A stretch of DNA of 64,000 nt from Leptolyngbya sp. CCY15150 (GTDB lineage: Bacteria > Cyanobacteriota > Cyanobacteriia > RECH01): contig NZ_JACSWB010000217.1 in NCBI RefSeq assembly GCF_016888135.1, positions 1 through 64,000 on the forward strand, in the 5' to 3' direction. Positions 1 through 9,075 of the stretch are shown here, in pieces. The notes below the pieces were generated by a model that saw nothing but the letters and a program-made list of their open reading frames with translations, was not told the DNA's origin and made no database searches. The position numbers and the translations under genes are program-made. Positions within the stretch are counted from its first letter, which is position 1. Each line of letters opens with the position of its first letter.

Positions 1-130
1 CCATGTAGGCGCAGGGGAATAGCAGCAAACCAGACCATCCGATGAAGACAAATCTATCGCGCTTCAGCCAGTCATCAAGGACGTCGAACCATCCTCGCTG
101 GGCTTGCGCACGTCCCATTGCTATGGTCAT
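1..130 (-). CDS. psbD: Photosystem II D2 protein, N-terminal part (cut by window edge)
   Basis: The 43 codons visible match the very conserved start of D2: an MTIA N-terminus followed by [18 protein letters not shown] and then the start of the first membrane helix ([13 protein letters not shown]). D2 forms the photosystem II reaction-centre heterodimer with D1 in the thylakoid membrane. The gene runs off the left edge, so most of the protein and any overlapping psbC are not visible. The start ATG (complement 128-130) is preceded by a good ribosome binding site, GAGG on the minus strand (complement 138-141), seven bases upstream. It is transcribed away from ycf4 with about 620 bp between them. 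The identification is firm; only the extent is unknown. Confidence 0.95.
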   Translation of the reverse strand, partial: MTIAMGRAQAQRGWFDVLDDWLKRDRFVFIGWSGLLLFPCAYM

Positions 131-751
131 TTCATATCCTCGTTAATATTGCGCCAAAACCCTCGACATCAGCCCGTACCCGAACTGCAAGGCTAGGAAT
201 GTAGTTCATCTCTCGGAACGAGAGCGTGGTCTTGCCTGACCCATCAAACGGATCCCTGCAATGAGACATTCGGACTTAGCTGACCTAAGGGCAGAACTTA
301 ACGTTTTTATATGATAGGGAGATCTCACAATTTTTACAATCCGATACGTAAAGCCCAGAATGCCGATCTCTCTATTGAATCGTCCAACATCACCCATCAT
401 GCCCTAAAACGGGACGAGGCCGGATCGACAGTTTGAGCAGCAGCATTCCAAATCCACCGGGAGCGATCGCAGGCCATCGGAAGCCCTCTAATTCCCGTAG
501 ACTAGTAACAGGGCCGTCCATTGTTCCCATCGTCTTCAGGTTGACCAACGGCTGTACTGCCCAAGCAGACGTAGCTAGAGACCCTTCATCTGGACAACAG
601 TTCCAGGGTGGTAGAGTCCGCTTTGAGTCCTAGGAGTAAGACGGGGAGATGGGGTTGGCAACGGGTAGGGTTTTCACGCCTCTGGCTTTAGACCCTCAGG
701 GTTGAGCCAGCAACCCAAGACTGTTATCAATGATTTAGATGAGAATTGATT
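131..751. other. psbD-ycf4 divergent intergenic region
   Basis: About 620 bp separate the divergent starts of psbD and ycf4. Short open frames exist here on both strands but have no recognisable products, ribosome binding sites or codon bias, so I treat the stretch as leader and promoter DNA for the two photosynthesis genes. I could not place a convincing promoter by eye. Confidence 0.5.
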
Positions 752-1324
752 ATGACTGCGCCTGCTGCATCGAAACCTCAACGCGATCGCATTTTACGCC
801 AATCGGTTTTAGGATCCCGCCGCTTTAGTAACTACTGGTGGGCTACGGTGGTTTTGATTGGAGGCGTTGGCTTCTTCTTGGCCAGCCTTTCCAGCTACTT
901 CAAAATCAATTTCATTCCCTTTTCCAATCCCACGGAGCTCATTTTCGTGCCCCAGGGAATTGCTATGGGGTTTTATGGCGTCGCAGCCCTGATGCTGTCG
1001 AGCTACCTGTGGGGTGTCATTTTGCTGGATGTAGGGGGCGGTTACAACGAATTTAACCGCGAAACCAACCAGGTGACGATTTTCCGCAATGGCTTTCCGG
1101 GCAAAAATCGCCGGATTGAACTCACCTATCCCCTAGAGGATATCCAGTCTATTCGCGTTGATATTCGCGATGGACTCAGCCCCCAACGAGCTATCTACTT
1201 GGCTGTTAAAGGCAAGGGAGAAACGCCTTTAACCCGAGTAGGCCAACCGCTACCCTTGAGTGACCTGGAAAACCAAGGAGCTGAGTTAGCCCGGTTTCTG
1301 GGTGTTCCCTTAGAAGGACTATAA
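752..1324 (+). CDS. ycf4: Photosystem I assembly protein Ycf4
   Basis: A 190-residue protein with the Ycf4 layout: a short basic N-terminus, two transmembrane helices (about residues 26-48 and 66-90) and a soluble C-terminal domain with the conserved stretch around NRETNQVTIFRNGFPGKNR, followed by PLEDIQSIRVDIRDG. Ycf4 is a thylakoid scaffold that helps assemble photosystem I; in cyanobacteria it is helpful but not strictly essential. I chose the ATG at 752; a TTG six bases upstream is also in frame but less likely. The length is normal for the family. It is followed by two small hairpins before the cyclophilin gene. Confidence 0.95.
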   Translation: MTAPAASKPQRDRILRQSVLGSRRFSNYWWATVVLIGGVGFFLASLSSYFKINFIPFSNPTELIFVPQGIAMGFYGVAALMLSSYLWGVILLDVGGGYNEFNRETNQVTIFRNGFPGKNRRIELTYPLEDIQSIRVDIRDGLSPQRAIYLAVKGKGETPLTRVGQPLPLSDLENQGAELARFLGVPLEGL

Positions 1325-1326
1325 AA

Positions 1327-1367
1327 GAGTATCGACAGACGATACTCACCATCGACACTCACGATGG
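1327..1367 (+). terminator. Two adjacent hairpins after ycf4
   Basis: Two perfect inverted repeats follow the ycf4 stop codon. GAGTATCG/CGATACTC lies at 1327-1347 with a 5-base loop, and CCATCG/CGATGG lies at 1349-1367. There is no clear T-run, so a role in termination or in protecting the transcript end is inferred from position only. Confidence 0.4.
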
Positions 1368-1404
1368 GTATTGCTCCAAGTCAAGACTGAAGGACGATTG
1401 AAGA

Positions 1405-2166
1405 ATGCGTAAGTATGTGTTGACCCTGGCGATCGCTTGCCTAGTGCTGATCACAAGCTGTAGTTCAAGCGATGGCGATGTTACAGGGGCGGCCCCCTCA
1501 GAATCAACGCCAACTGCCACGGAAGAAGCGATCGTGGATACCCCGGCTCCCTCGGATGCCTTTGCCAGCCTTCCCCAACTGAACGGGGAAGCCACGGTGG
1601 TACTGCGGGTGAATGGCGAGTCGATCGTGATTCAGGTAGACGGCGTCCATGCGCCAGTGACCGCAGGCAACTTCGTGGATCTCGTCCAGCGCGGCGTTTA
1701 TGACAATACGGTATTTCACCGAGTGGTGCGTGAACCTGAGCCGTTTGTGGTGCAAGGCGGCGATCCCCAAAGCCGGGATCCCAATGCCAACCCAGCCACC
1801 TTTGGCACCGGTAGCTTTGTAGATCCTCAAAGTGGGCAAGCCCGCTACATTCCTCTAGAAATTCAGCCCAGCAACGCCAACGAGCCGCTCTATAGTCGCA
1901 CCTTTCCTGAAGCAGGCGTGACCGTTGAACCGACCCTGACCCACCGCCGGGGTGCTGTTGCCATGGCGCGATCGCAGTTTGCTGATTCGGCTTCGGCTCA
2001 GTTTTATATCACCTTGGGAGATGTCAACTTCCTGGATGGTAGCTACGCCGTCTTCGGCTACGTCACGGAGGGCATGGAGGTCGTCGATCAAATCCAACAG
2101 GGCGATCGCCTAGAATCTGCCGAGATTATGTCCGGCGCTGAGAACCTGACCGTTGCTGCCGAGTAA
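1405..2166 (+). CDS. Cyclophilin-type peptidyl-prolyl isomerase, lipoprotein
   Basis: A 253-residue protein with a lipoprotein signal peptide (hydrophobic stretch ending LITSC, Cys at about residue 19), then an acidic Ser/Thr/Pro-rich linker and a cyclophilin domain from about residue 60 to 245. Cyclophilin signatures are visible: FHRVV, FVVQGGDP, GAVAMARS, SAQFYITLG and YAVFGYVTEG. Such enzymes catalyse cis-trans isomerisation of X-Pro bonds and assist protein folding. The lipobox suggests anchoring on the outer face of the cytoplasmic or thylakoid membrane, facing periplasm or lumen. It probably stands alone, as spacing to both neighbours is over 30 bp. Confidence 0.9.
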   Translation: MRKYVLTLAIACLVLITSCSSSDGDVTGAAPSESTPTATEEAIVDTPAPSDAFASLPQLNGEATVVLRVNGESIVIQVDGVHAPVTAGNFVDLVQRGVYDNTVFHRVVREPEPFVVQGGDPQSRDPNANPATFGTGSFVDPQSGQARYIPLEIQPSNANEPLYSRTFPEAGVTVEPTLTHRRGAVAMARSQFADSASAQFYITLGDVNFLDGSYAVFGYVTEGMEVVDQIQQGDRLESAEIMSGAENLTVAAE

Positions 2167-2197
2167 GGCCACAGGACTCTAGCCATGGAGACCTCTC

Positions 2198-2950
2198 TTG
2201 CTAGAGCAGCCAAGTCCAAGTAACCATCCTGAATTAACTGGGGAGACATCTGGCGTGGGTGACCATCAACAATTGCTGTTAGTCGATGATGAACCGGGTC
2301 TGCGAGAAGCCGTGCAGGCCTATTTAGAAGACAGTGGATTCACCGTCCATACAGCCAGCAACGCCAGCGACGGCTGGGCCATGCTGCAACATCTATCTCC
2401 TGATTTGATCATCACCGATGTGATGATGCCCCAGGTGGATGGCTATCAGTTTCTCAAGCAATTGCGGGAGGATCCACGCTTTCAAACCCTGCCGGTGGTC
2501 TTTCTCACCGCCCGCGGCATGACCAGCGATCGCATCCAGGGCTACCAGGCCGGCTGTGATGCCTATTTGCCTAAACCCTTTGACCCTGATGAACTGGTGG
2601 CGATCGTCGAGAACTTGCTCACCCGTCGGACAACAACCAGCACCACGGCAGAAGGCGACATGCCTGACATTGCCGACATGGCTCGACAAATTGCCGAAAT
2701 CAAAGCCCTCTTAACCCAGCGGGGAGCCATTCCCCAAACCCCAGCACCCATTAAGCTAGATTTCACGCCTCGGGAGCAAAGCGTCTTAGAGCTGGTGGCA
2801 GAAGGCTTGATGAACAAAGAAATTGCTCGTCGCCTAGAAACCAGCGTGCGCAACGTCGAAAAATATGTGAGTCGGTTGTTTAGCAAAACCGGCACCAATA
2901 GCCGCACAGAGCTGGTACGTTACGCCCTAGAGCATGGCTTAGCGAAGTAG
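2198..2950 (+). CDS. LuxR/NarL-family response regulator
   Basis: A 250-residue two-component response regulator. A receiver domain (about residues 25-145) carries the acidic pair D30/D31, the phospho-acceptor Asp in ITDVMMP (D74) and a Lys in the KPF motif. The C-terminal HTH (about 185-250) is of LuxR type with TPREQSVLELVAEG and the recognition segment KEIARRLETSVRNVEKYVSR. This HTH resembles the cyanobacterial and plastid Ycf29 group, but I cannot assign orthology by eye. The proposed start is a TTG with GGAG seven bases upstream; a GTG at 2255 is an alternative. No sensor kinase is adjacent, so its partner and targets are unknown. Confidence 0.85.
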   Translation: MLEQPSPSNHPELTGETSGVGDHQQLLLVDDEPGLREAVQAYLEDSGFTVHTASNASDGWAMLQHLSPDLIITDVMMPQVDGYQFLKQLREDPRFQTLPVVFLTARGMTSDRIQGYQAGCDAYLPKPFDPDELVAIVENLLTRRTTTSTTAEGDMPDIADMARQIAEIKALLTQRGAIPQTPAPIKLDFTPREQSVLELVAEGLMNKEIARRLETSVRNVEKYVSRLFSKTGTNSRTELVRYALEHGLAK

Positions 2951-3397
2951 CTACATACCGAACCCTCCACCCGTCGTGTAGAGGGCGGGCTTCTTCAGCC
3001 TTCACGGTTCATACTCAAAACGTCTCTACCAAGCCCTGATGATGACAAGCATTGGGGCTTTTGTAGTTTTGAAAATGAGAATTTTAATAAACAAAAATTT
3101 CTAATTGTTGCCTTAATTCAACAAAAATAGACTTGTGTATGTAAATCCCGTAGGCTGATTCATATAGCTCAGCTTAACTATTTTTGACAGTCAAGATTAG
3201 ACGTGTTCATTCTGTCTGAAACTACCCTAAAACGATCAAGAAGTGTGATGATCTAGGGCGTGTTTTTCATGTCTATAAAACCTGATCTATAGAGTTCATT
3301 CTTTAATACTGATAGACACCCTGAACTGCAATCTTGGCAAAAGTTGAGTGATGGCTTTTTTCTATAATTTATACGTCGTTATCAGAGGATTTTAACG
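2951..3397. other. Intergenic region upstream of cpcL
   Basis: Apart from the hairpin near 2961-2998 this 447-bp stretch is AT-rich and contains no plausible gene. It should hold the cpcL promoter. A TTGACA hexamer is present at 3184-3189, but no matching -10 box stands out. Confidence 0.4.
2961..2998 (-). mobile_element. Possible solo end of an IS200/IS605-type element
   Basis: Read on the minus strand this sequence has the form GAAGCCCGCCC, a short stem-loop and GGGTGGAGGGTTC, which resembles the subterminal hairpins at right ends of IS200/IS605 (TnpB) elements. No transposase or TnpB gene is nearby. The stem CCCTC/GAGGG could equally serve as a terminator for the response regulator gene just upstream. 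Confidence 0.3.
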
Positions 3398-4150
3398 ATG
3401 AATCTTCCATTGCTTGACTATGCTCCAAGCTCCCAAAACCAACGAGTGATTGGCTATGAAGTGCCTGGCGATGAACAGCCGCGCTCGTTTACAACCGAGA
3501 ATATGCTATCACCATCCGAAATGGATGATCTGATTCAAGCAGCCTATCGTCAGATTTTTCATGAGCAGCAAATGCTACAGAAAAATCGCCAACTGGGCTT
3601 AGAATCTCAGCTAAAGTCGGGAAACATCACCGTGAGAGACTTTATCCGCGGACTGGTGGTGTCTGAAAATTTTCGAGTTCATAACTACGAACCCAATAGT
3701 AACTATCGAGTTGTCCAGCTTTGCGTTCAGCGCCTGCTAGGACGAGATATTTACAGCGATCGCGAGACATTAGCCTGGTCCATTGTGTTAGCAACCCAAG
3801 GGCTTTATGGCTTCGTAGACGCTCTTTTAGAAAGTGACGAATACCTGAGCAGTTTTGGCGATCATACGGTGCCCTACCAGCGGCGGCGCATTCTTCCCCA
3901 GCGATCGCAGGGCGACCATCCCTTTGCCCGAATGCCTCGCTATGGTGCCGATTATCGCCAAAAGCTAGAAGACCTCGGCAACCAATTCAGCGCCACAGGA
4001 ACACCAGGCTACCGCTGGAGCTGGCAACAGCCGCCCTACGCCCGCTCCGCCCGTGTTGCCGGAGCAGCGATCGCTGTCTTTGGTAGCAGCTTTGTAGGAC
4101 TTCTAGCGATCGCCACGGTACTTTCCTGGTTTGGCGTGATCCACCTGTAA
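3398..4150 (+). CDS. cpcL: Phycobilisome rod linker CpcL (CpcG2 type) with C-terminal membrane anchor
   Basis: A 250-residue protein with an N-terminal phycobilisome linker domain (about residues 15-165: [32 protein letters not shown]) clearly homologous to the next gene. Its tail differs. After residue 215 it ends in a hydrophobic helix ([20 protein letters not shown]) and a very short polar end. This is the hallmark of CpcL, previously CpcG2, a linker that anchors core-less phycocyanin rods to the thylakoid and passes energy to photosystem I, associated in Synechocystis with the NDH-PSI complex. The start ATG is preceded by GAGG. It lies 192 bp before cpcG in the same direction, an apparent tandem duplication. 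Confidence 0.9.
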   Translation: MNLPLLDYAPSSQNQRVIGYEVPGDEQPRSFTTENMLSPSEMDDLIQAAYRQIFHEQQMLQKNRQLGLESQLKSGNITVRDFIRGLVVSENFRVHNYEPNSNYRVVQLCVQRLLGRDIYSDRETLAWSIVLATQGLYGFVDALLESDEYLSSFGDHTVPYQRRRILPQRSQGDHPFARMPRYGADYRQKLEDLGNQFSATGTPGYRWSWQQPPYARSARVAGAAIAVFGSSFVGLLAIATVLSWFGVIHL

Positions 4151-4342
4151 CGCAGGTTCTGTAGTATGAATTGAATGCGGGAGATGCGATCGCCCCACCA
4201 CCAGACGCCAGTCTAGGGTTGCCGATCGCATTGTTAAGCTCTGTAAGGATTTTTCAGATTTCCCGAAGGGGTGAGACGACCCTCCCGTATGATCAAGGAT
4301 AAACTTTGTGAAAAATCGTAAAACCTAATTGGAGGTTCTAGC

Positions 4343-5098
4343 GTGGCTCTTCCTCTGCTAAATTACTCGCCCGTCAGCCAAAATCAGCGCGTGGCAGGGT
4401 ATGAAGTTTCCAGTGAAGAAAAACCCAAAATTTTTACGACGGATAACCTACTATCTCCCTCCGATATGGATGGGTTGATTTGGGCTGCCTATCGTCAAAT
4501 TTTTAGTGAGCATCAAATGCTCAAAAGCAATCGTCAAACCTTTTTGGAATCTCAGCTTCGCAATGGGCAAATTACGGTTCGCGATTTCATTCGTGGACTT
4601 GTGATTTCTGATCCATTCCGTCGCCGTAATTTTGAACCGAATAGCAACTACCGATTCGTGGAAATCTGTGTGCAGCGCGTTCTCGGTCGCGATGTATACA
4701 GCGAGCGCGAGAAGATTGCTTGGTCGATCGTGGTGGTCAACGAAGGCGTTCAAGGCTTTGTGGATGCGCTCCTCGATAGCGAAGAGTACCTCAACAGCTT
4801 TGGCTACAACACAGTACCGTTCCAGCGCCGTCGGATTTTGCTGCAGCGCACCCAGGGCGAAACTCCATTCAACCTGAAAACCCCGCGCTACGACGCCTAC
4901 CACCGCAACCAGTTGGGCTTCCCCCAAATCATCTGGCAAAACCAAGTGCGTCGTTTTGTGCCTCAAGAGCAAAAATTCCGCGCTGGCAACCCTGCCATGT
5001 TCTTGGATATGGCCCGTGGCGTCTCCGCCAAGGGTAGCTCCACACCTCGCGTTTCGGCGATGAACATCAACATCGAAGCCTCTGTGCCTCGTCGTTAA
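4343..5098 (+). CDS. cpcG: Phycobilisome rod-core linker CpcG
   Basis: A 251-residue linker with the conventional CpcG layout: a linker domain at about residues 15-170, and a C-terminal region ([19 protein letters not shown] and a basic end) that lacks a membrane helix. It connects phycocyanin rods to the allophycocyanin core of the hemidiscoidal phycobilisome. The start is a GTG at 4343 with a strong GGAGG at 4331-4335. It shares long identical segments with the upstream cpcL gene. The rest of the cpc operon is not in this window. Confidence 0.92.
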   Translation: MALPLLNYSPVSQNQRVAGYEVSSEEKPKIFTTDNLLSPSDMDGLIWAAYRQIFSEHQMLKSNRQTFLESQLRNGQITVRDFIRGLVISDPFRRRNFEPNSNYRFVEICVQRVLGRDVYSEREKIAWSIVVVNEGVQGFVDALLDSEEYLNSFGYNTVPFQRRRILLQRTQGETPFNLKTPRYDAYHRNQLGFPQIIWQNQVRRFVPQEQKFRAGNPAMFLDMARGVSAKGSSTPRVSAMNINIEASVPRR

Positions 5099-5120
5099 GT
5101 TTCGTCAGCTTAACGTACGT

Positions 5121-5198
5121 CCCATAGGAGGAGTCGTTCTATCTAGGGTTGGCCTGCGATCGCAGGGTACTTTAGACAGGGCGGCTCCTTTGGGTTTT
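5121..5198 (+). terminator. Possible terminator of cpcG
   Basis: CCCATAGGAG (5121-5130) can pair with CTCCTTTGGG (5185-5194) with one mismatch, and TTTT follows. The long loop contains the self-complementary CCTGCGATCGCAGG around a HIP1 site. This could form a branched terminator structure; position after cpcG supports it, folding is unverified. Confidence 0.35.
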
Positions 5199-5252
5199 CA
5201 GGATATCTAGTGGATGGTTAGGGGCGTCTGTTTCCAGGGCGGTTGAACGGCC

Positions 5253-6218
5253 TTACGGCTGCCGTCGTCGCAGCACCTCAATCAAGGTGATCAGAGATTG
5301 GGGCAGGGGGGCGATCGCTTCAATCCATTCCTGGGTGACCGGGTGCTGCAGCCGCAGGCGTTCGGCATGGAGCGCTTGTCCGCTGAGCTTCACGCCGATA
5401 GAACGATTGGAACTGTAGACCGGATCGCCCACCACGGGATAGCCCAAAAAGGCAGCATGAACGCGGATTTGATGGGTGCGTCCCGTTTCAAGCTGAAACT
5501 GTAGAAGCGAGTAGTTGCCCAGCCGTTCCACCACCGACCAATGGGTGACCGCCCGGCGTCCGCCGCGATCCTCGGGCACAATACCCATCTTGTGGCGATC
5601 GCTCACATTGCGACCAATGGGTTGATCCACCGTTCCCTGATCTGCACTGGGGGAACCATGCACCACTGCCAGGTACTCGCGCCGGGCAGTTTTGGTTTTG
5701 AACTGAGCCTGTAGATGCTGCAGGGCCAGATCGGTTTTAGCCACGGCGATCGCCCCGGTAGTATCTTTATCCAAACGATGGACAATGCCCGGACGCTGGA
5801 CACCGCCAATCCCCGGCAGGTTAGGACAATGGGCCAGCAGCGCATTCACCAAGGTGCCCCTGGGATGCCCCGGAGCTGGATGCACCACCATCCCCGCCGC
5901 TTTGTTGAGAATAATCAGATGCTCATCTTCATAGAGAATATCGAGGGGAATCGCCTCCGGGCTTAGGTCTAGCGGTTCTACCTCTGGAATCGTCACGGTA
6001 ATGCGATCGCCCGCCTGCACGGCCTGCTTCTTACTGGTGCAGGGCGCATCATTCACCCAGACCTGCCCCTGTTCAATGAGCTTCTGGAGGCGGGCCCGAG
6101 AAAACTCCGGCAGATGATCCGAGAGCCATCGGTCAAGGCGATCGCCGCCCTGCTGTACATCGATATAAATGGAGTCGTCCTCTAGGTCGGACGGGGATGG
6201 ATCGAGGGAATAGTTCAA
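5253..6218 (-). CDS. RluA/RluD-family 23S rRNA pseudouridine synthase
   Basis: A 321-residue enzyme with an N-terminal S4 RNA-binding domain (about residues 25-85: DRWLSDHLPEFSRARLQKLI) and an RluA-type synthase domain. The catalytic Asp is in the signature HRLDKDTTG, and the later QIRVHAA motif is present. RluD-type enzymes convert specific uridines in 23S rRNA to pseudouridine in the cytoplasm. The N-terminus has a short acidic extension. The start ATG gives a family-typical length. The next gene upstream on the same strand, cobA, is unrelated in function and 37 bp away. Target site (for example RluD positions in helix 69) is inferred from family only. Confidence 0.9.
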   Translation of the reverse strand: MNYSLDPSPSDLEDDSIYIDVQQGGDRLDRWLSDHLPEFSRARLQKLIEQGQVWVNDAPCTSKKQAVQAGDRITVTIPEVEPLDLSPEAIPLDILYEDEHLIILNKAAGMVVHPAPGHPRGTLVNALLAHCPNLPGIGGVQRPGIVHRLDKDTTGAIAVAKTDLALQHLQAQFKTKTARREYLAVVHGSPSADQGTVDQPIGRNVSDRHKMGIVPEDRGGRRAVTHWSVVERLGNYSLLQFQLETGRTHQIRVHAAFLGYPVVGDPVYSSNRSIGVKLSGQALHAERLRLQHPVTQEWIEAIAPLPQSLITLIEVLRRRQP

Positions 6219-6255
6219 CGACGGTTATCTACAACACTACGAATCTTGGCTAGAT

Positions 6256-7053
6256 CTAGTCTATGCCGGGAGCCGCCATTCGGACGTCTTGTACCCGCGG
6301 GCGACAAACCGCCAGGGTGTCGTGGAGATTGACCACCGAACCAATGACGGCGATCGCGGGCGCACTAAACCCAGTCTCTTCAAGTTGCTGAAGAATGGTG
6401 CCTAGGGTGCCAATCAGTTCATCCTGCTCAGGACGCGTGCCCCAACGCACCAAGGCAACGGGAGTCTCGGCACTCAAGCCCGCCTGCTGTAATTCACTGA
6501 CAATGTGCACCATATTATGGATGCCCATGTAGATCACAATGGTCTCCGACGCCTGAGCGATCGCCTGCCAGTTGACCGCTGGACGATACTTGCCAGCCGC
6601 CTCATGCCCAGTCACAAACGTGATGGATGAACTATGGTCGCGATGGGTGAGGGGAATCCCCGCATAGGCCGGAGCTGCAATTCCTGAGGTGATTCCCGGC
6701 ACCACTTCCACCGGCACCCCCGCTGCCACCAGATCACTCATTTCCTCGCCGCCGCGCCCAAAGACAAAAGGATCGCCGCCTTTAAGACGCACCACGATCG
6801 CCGCATCCTTGGCCTTCTCAATCAACAGGTGGGTAATATCCGCCTGGTACAGTGAATGTCGCCCTCGCCGCTTGCCCGCATTAATTTTCTCTGCCTGGGG
6901 ATTAATCATCGCCAGAATCGGCTCGCTGACCAAGGCATCGTAGACCACCACGTCGGCACATTCCAGCAACGCCTTACCTTTCAAGGTCAGCAATCCTGGA
7001 TCGCCGGGCCCCGCACCCACAAGATAGACATAGCCAAAGGAAGAAGCTTGCAT
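6256..7053 (-). CDS. cobA: Uroporphyrinogen-III C-methyltransferase
   Basis: A 265-residue SAM-dependent methyltransferase with the classic signatures GAGPGDPGLLTLKG near the N-terminus, GGDPFVFGRGGEE near the middle, and the PGITS and LTHR motifs. It methylates uroporphyrinogen III at C2 and C7 to form precorrin-2, the branch point towards siroheme and B12. It lacks the dehydrogenase/ferrochelatase domain of fused CysG enzymes. I chose the ATG at 7053; the frame is open upstream to a TTG at 7098 that would overlap sirB. It lies just downstream of a CbiX-type chelatase gene, forming a siroheme pair. Confidence 0.92.
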   Translation of the reverse strand: MQASSFGYVYLVGAGPGDPGLLTLKGKALLECADVVVYDALVSEPILAMINPQAEKINAGKRRGRHSLYQADITHLLIEKAKDAAIVVRLKGGDPFVFGRGGEEMSDLVAAGVPVEVVPGITSGIAAPAYAGIPLTHRDHSSSITFVTGHEAAGKYRPAVNWQAIAQASETIVIYMGIHNMVHIVSELQQAGLSAETPVALVRWGTRPEQDELIGTLGTILQQLEETGFSAPAIAVIGSVVNLHDTLAVCRPRVQDVRMAAPGID

Positions 7054-7091
7054 AGGCACCACAGAATAGAACTTGAACGGGCTAGCGGCAA

Positions 7092-7844
7092 TTAACAAGA
7101 CACATAGCGATCTGGAGCCGGGCGATCGCTTAACTGGGCCACCAAATGGGCCACCTCAGCCGTCGCGCCCAGAGGTTCAGCCATCGAGAACTGAATCGTG
7201 GGATGGCGCTGGGCTAGGTCATGCACCTGCTGGGCGATGGCATCGGTAATCCCCCCTGCAAACAAAAAGTAGGGCAGAATGGCGATCGCTTGGGTGCCCG
7301 TAGACAGCAACTGCTCCACCTGTTGCTCCAACGACGGAGCCACCGACCAGTAGGCCGGCAGCGCCCCAAGCTGAGCAGCGATCGCCTCAATGGGCACATT
7401 GCCCCCATCTCGCCGACTGCCATGGGACACCAGCACTCGACTGCCCACCCTTGGATCGAAGCTCCGCTGCAGCAGTTGCCCCATATGCGGATGACTGCCC
7501 AGGTAGGCACAGATCTGCACATCTAGAGTCGGCAGATGAGCTTGGGCGATCGCCACTTCTGCTGGAATATCGTCGCGCACATGCACACCGGGCAGCAAAA
7601 ACAGTGGCACAATCTGAAGCACCGTTCCTCCATGGCAACAGAGGCGATCGCCCAACTGCTGAATACGTTGGTGCAGCGGCACATCGGCCAGTTCCAGCGA
7701 AGCAGTTTCCACCCAGAGTGGAGCAGCGGTAGAAGCTTGCAGACAATACTGCACCCGTTCTGCCAACTGACGAGCCATCCAGGGCGATCGCGGATCACGA
7801 CTACCGTGGGTAACCAGGAGATAGGCGACGGGGGGTAAAGGCAT
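7092..7844 (-). CDS. Sirohydrochlorin chelatase, two CbiX domains
   Basis: A 250-residue protein built from two CbiX-like halves. The first has LLVTHGSRDPR near the N-terminus with its metal-binding His, and the second has VLVSHGSRRDGGN at about residue 130. Two-domain enzymes of this kind (SirB type) insert iron into sirohydrochlorin to make siroheme for nitrite and sulfite reductases; cobalt insertion for B12 is the alternative. It is directly upstream of cobA on the same strand, so the two probably act in one pathway. The precorrin-2 dehydrogenase is not in the window. The start is uncertain: I prefer ATG 7844, with an upstream TTG at 7883 also in frame. Confidence 0.85.
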   Translation of the reverse strand: MPLPPVAYLLVTHGSRDPRSPWMARQLAERVQYCLQASTAAPLWVETASLELADVPLHQRIQQLGDRLCCHGGTVLQIVPLFLLPGVHVRDDIPAEVAIAQAHLPTLDVQICAYLGSHPHMGQLLQRSFDPRVGSRVLVSHGSRRDGGNVPIEAIAAQLGALPAYWSVAPSLEQQVEQLLSTGTQAIAILPYFLFAGGITDAIAQQVHDLAQRHPTIQFSMAEPLGATAEVAHLVAQLSDRPAPDRYVSC

Positions 7845-8198
7845 GGGGTGAGCAATCCCAGAGCAACCGTAATGACTATGCAATTCGACCAGTAGCCGCC
7901 AGGGTGATCTCTACCCAGAGAGAGCGATCGCCCCGGTTTCAGCCATGTGAAGTTCCTCCCCTAGGAAGAAGCTCCAGCCTAGGAATTGGCATACACTAGA
8001 ACTATAGAGCTACAAAACCCTTCAGGTCAGTAGCAGACGATGCCACAAAGACAAGTCCTTGTCTAGGCAACCTGTTACCTCTATGGCCGATAATTGTTAA
8101 CTTCAGATTAACAAAATAGCATGTCTTAGCAACATCTGCGGAGTTTACTCAAGACAACCTGAAGTCACTGTAGCGAGGCGTGACTTGGAGCAAGTGCT
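7845..8198. other. Intergenic region between sirB and the pentapeptide gene
   Basis: A divergent gap of about 350 bp that should hold the promoters of both flanking genes. I see one HIP1 site and AT-rich patches, but no gene or defined regulatory motif. Confidence 0.4.
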
Positions 8199-8627
8199 AT
8201 GAGACAGATGATATTAACGTTGGCAGCTATCCCGATTCTATTGGTAGCGGGGCCAGCTCGAGCAGAAAATCCCGAGCACGTTCAGCAATTGCTGAGCACA
8301 GGAGCCTGTCAATCTTGCGATTTAACCAATGCAGACTTAAGCGGAACCCATCTAATTGGCGCAGATTTACGGGAAGCAGACTTGAGCGGCGCATCACTGG
8401 TTAATAGTAACCTAGAAGGCGCTGATTTGGAAGGTGCCAATCTCAGCCAGGCTAATTTAACCGGCGCATTCCTCACCAATGCCAACTTCAGCTATGCCAA
8501 TCTCAACAATACTGACCTGACCAATGCCACGATGTTCCACGCATTGGTGGAAGGGGCATCTATTCAGAACGTCGATCTTACAAATGCTCAGATTCTCGGC
8601 ACCGACATTAGTGTAGGCGGAGACTAA
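8199..8627 (+). CDS. Secreted pentapeptide-repeat protein
   Basis: A 142-residue protein with an N-terminal signal peptide (hydrophobic core ending ARA, cleavage near residue 22), a short segment with a Cys pair (CQSC), and about a dozen pentapeptide repeats of the A(D/N)LXX type (GADLREADLSGASLVNSN). The repeats predict a right-handed quadrilateral beta-helix. Such proteins are common in cyanobacteria and some act in the thylakoid lumen; the role of this one is unknown. The ATG has GGAG at 8187-8190 as ribosome binding site. It stands alone between a divergent chelatase gene and the hypothetical gene at 8761. Confidence 0.85.
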   Translation: MRQMILTLAAIPILLVAGPARAENPEHVQQLLSTGACQSCDLTNADLSGTHLIGADLREADLSGASLVNSNLEGADLEGANLSQANLTGAFLTNANFSYANLNNTDLTNATMFHALVEGASIQNVDLTNAQILGTDISVGGD

Positions 8628-8760
8628 TCCTGACACCAAGACTGGCTCTAGCTAGGCATTGGATCCTGGGCAGCCTTGTGCCATGATGAGAAGTCCTGAT
8701 ATCCCCTCTACATATGGGATCGGATCAGGCAGCATGGCTCATGGTGTTCAGGCAGGTACT

Positions 8761-9075
8761 ATGACAGGCTCTCAACTCTACTATCTCGTGCGATCGCGAA
8801 CTGATGGTCAATACCTTGTAGCCAAAATGCGCGGACAGGGCACCCAAGAGGGCGATCGCCCCACCTATATCCTCACCTTCACTGATCACGCAGATGCGCT
8901 CAGCTACCTCAACACCCATGCAGGGGAGTTAGCTGAGCATTTTGCTGTGGAAGCGATCGCCCCTAGCCAACTCTCGAAGCTCATGCAGCGCTGGGGCTAC
9001 ACGGGCATCGGCATGGTCAACGATCCTCTCATTCCCGAGGTCGAGTTTCTGGAGCGGCAACGTGGATTAGGATAG
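8761..9075 (+). CDS. Conserved hypothetical protein; host gene of a tail duplication
   Basis: A 104-residue soluble protein with no motif I can name. It begins MTGSQLYYLVRSRTDG and ends EFLERQRGLG. The frame is open upstream to 8659, but the ATG at 8761 gives the cleanest start. Its last 42 codons are repeated at 11163-11288 with 94% identity, and nearly all differences are synonymous, so both tails have been under coding selection. A 9-bp-stem hairpin follows the stop codon. The foreign DUF5131-tcmP cassette begins right after this gene. Function unknown. Confidence 0.65.
   Translation: MTGSQLYYLVRSRTDGQYLVAKMRGQGTQEGDRPTYILTFTDHADALSYLNTHAGELAEHFAVEAIAPSQLSKLMQRWGYTGIGMVNDPLIPEVEFLERQRGLG

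Noticed and set aside
206-633. Two short open frames in the psbD-ycf4 gap
   Set aside because: No ribosome binding site, no recognisable product, and they fall in the expected leader of psbD.
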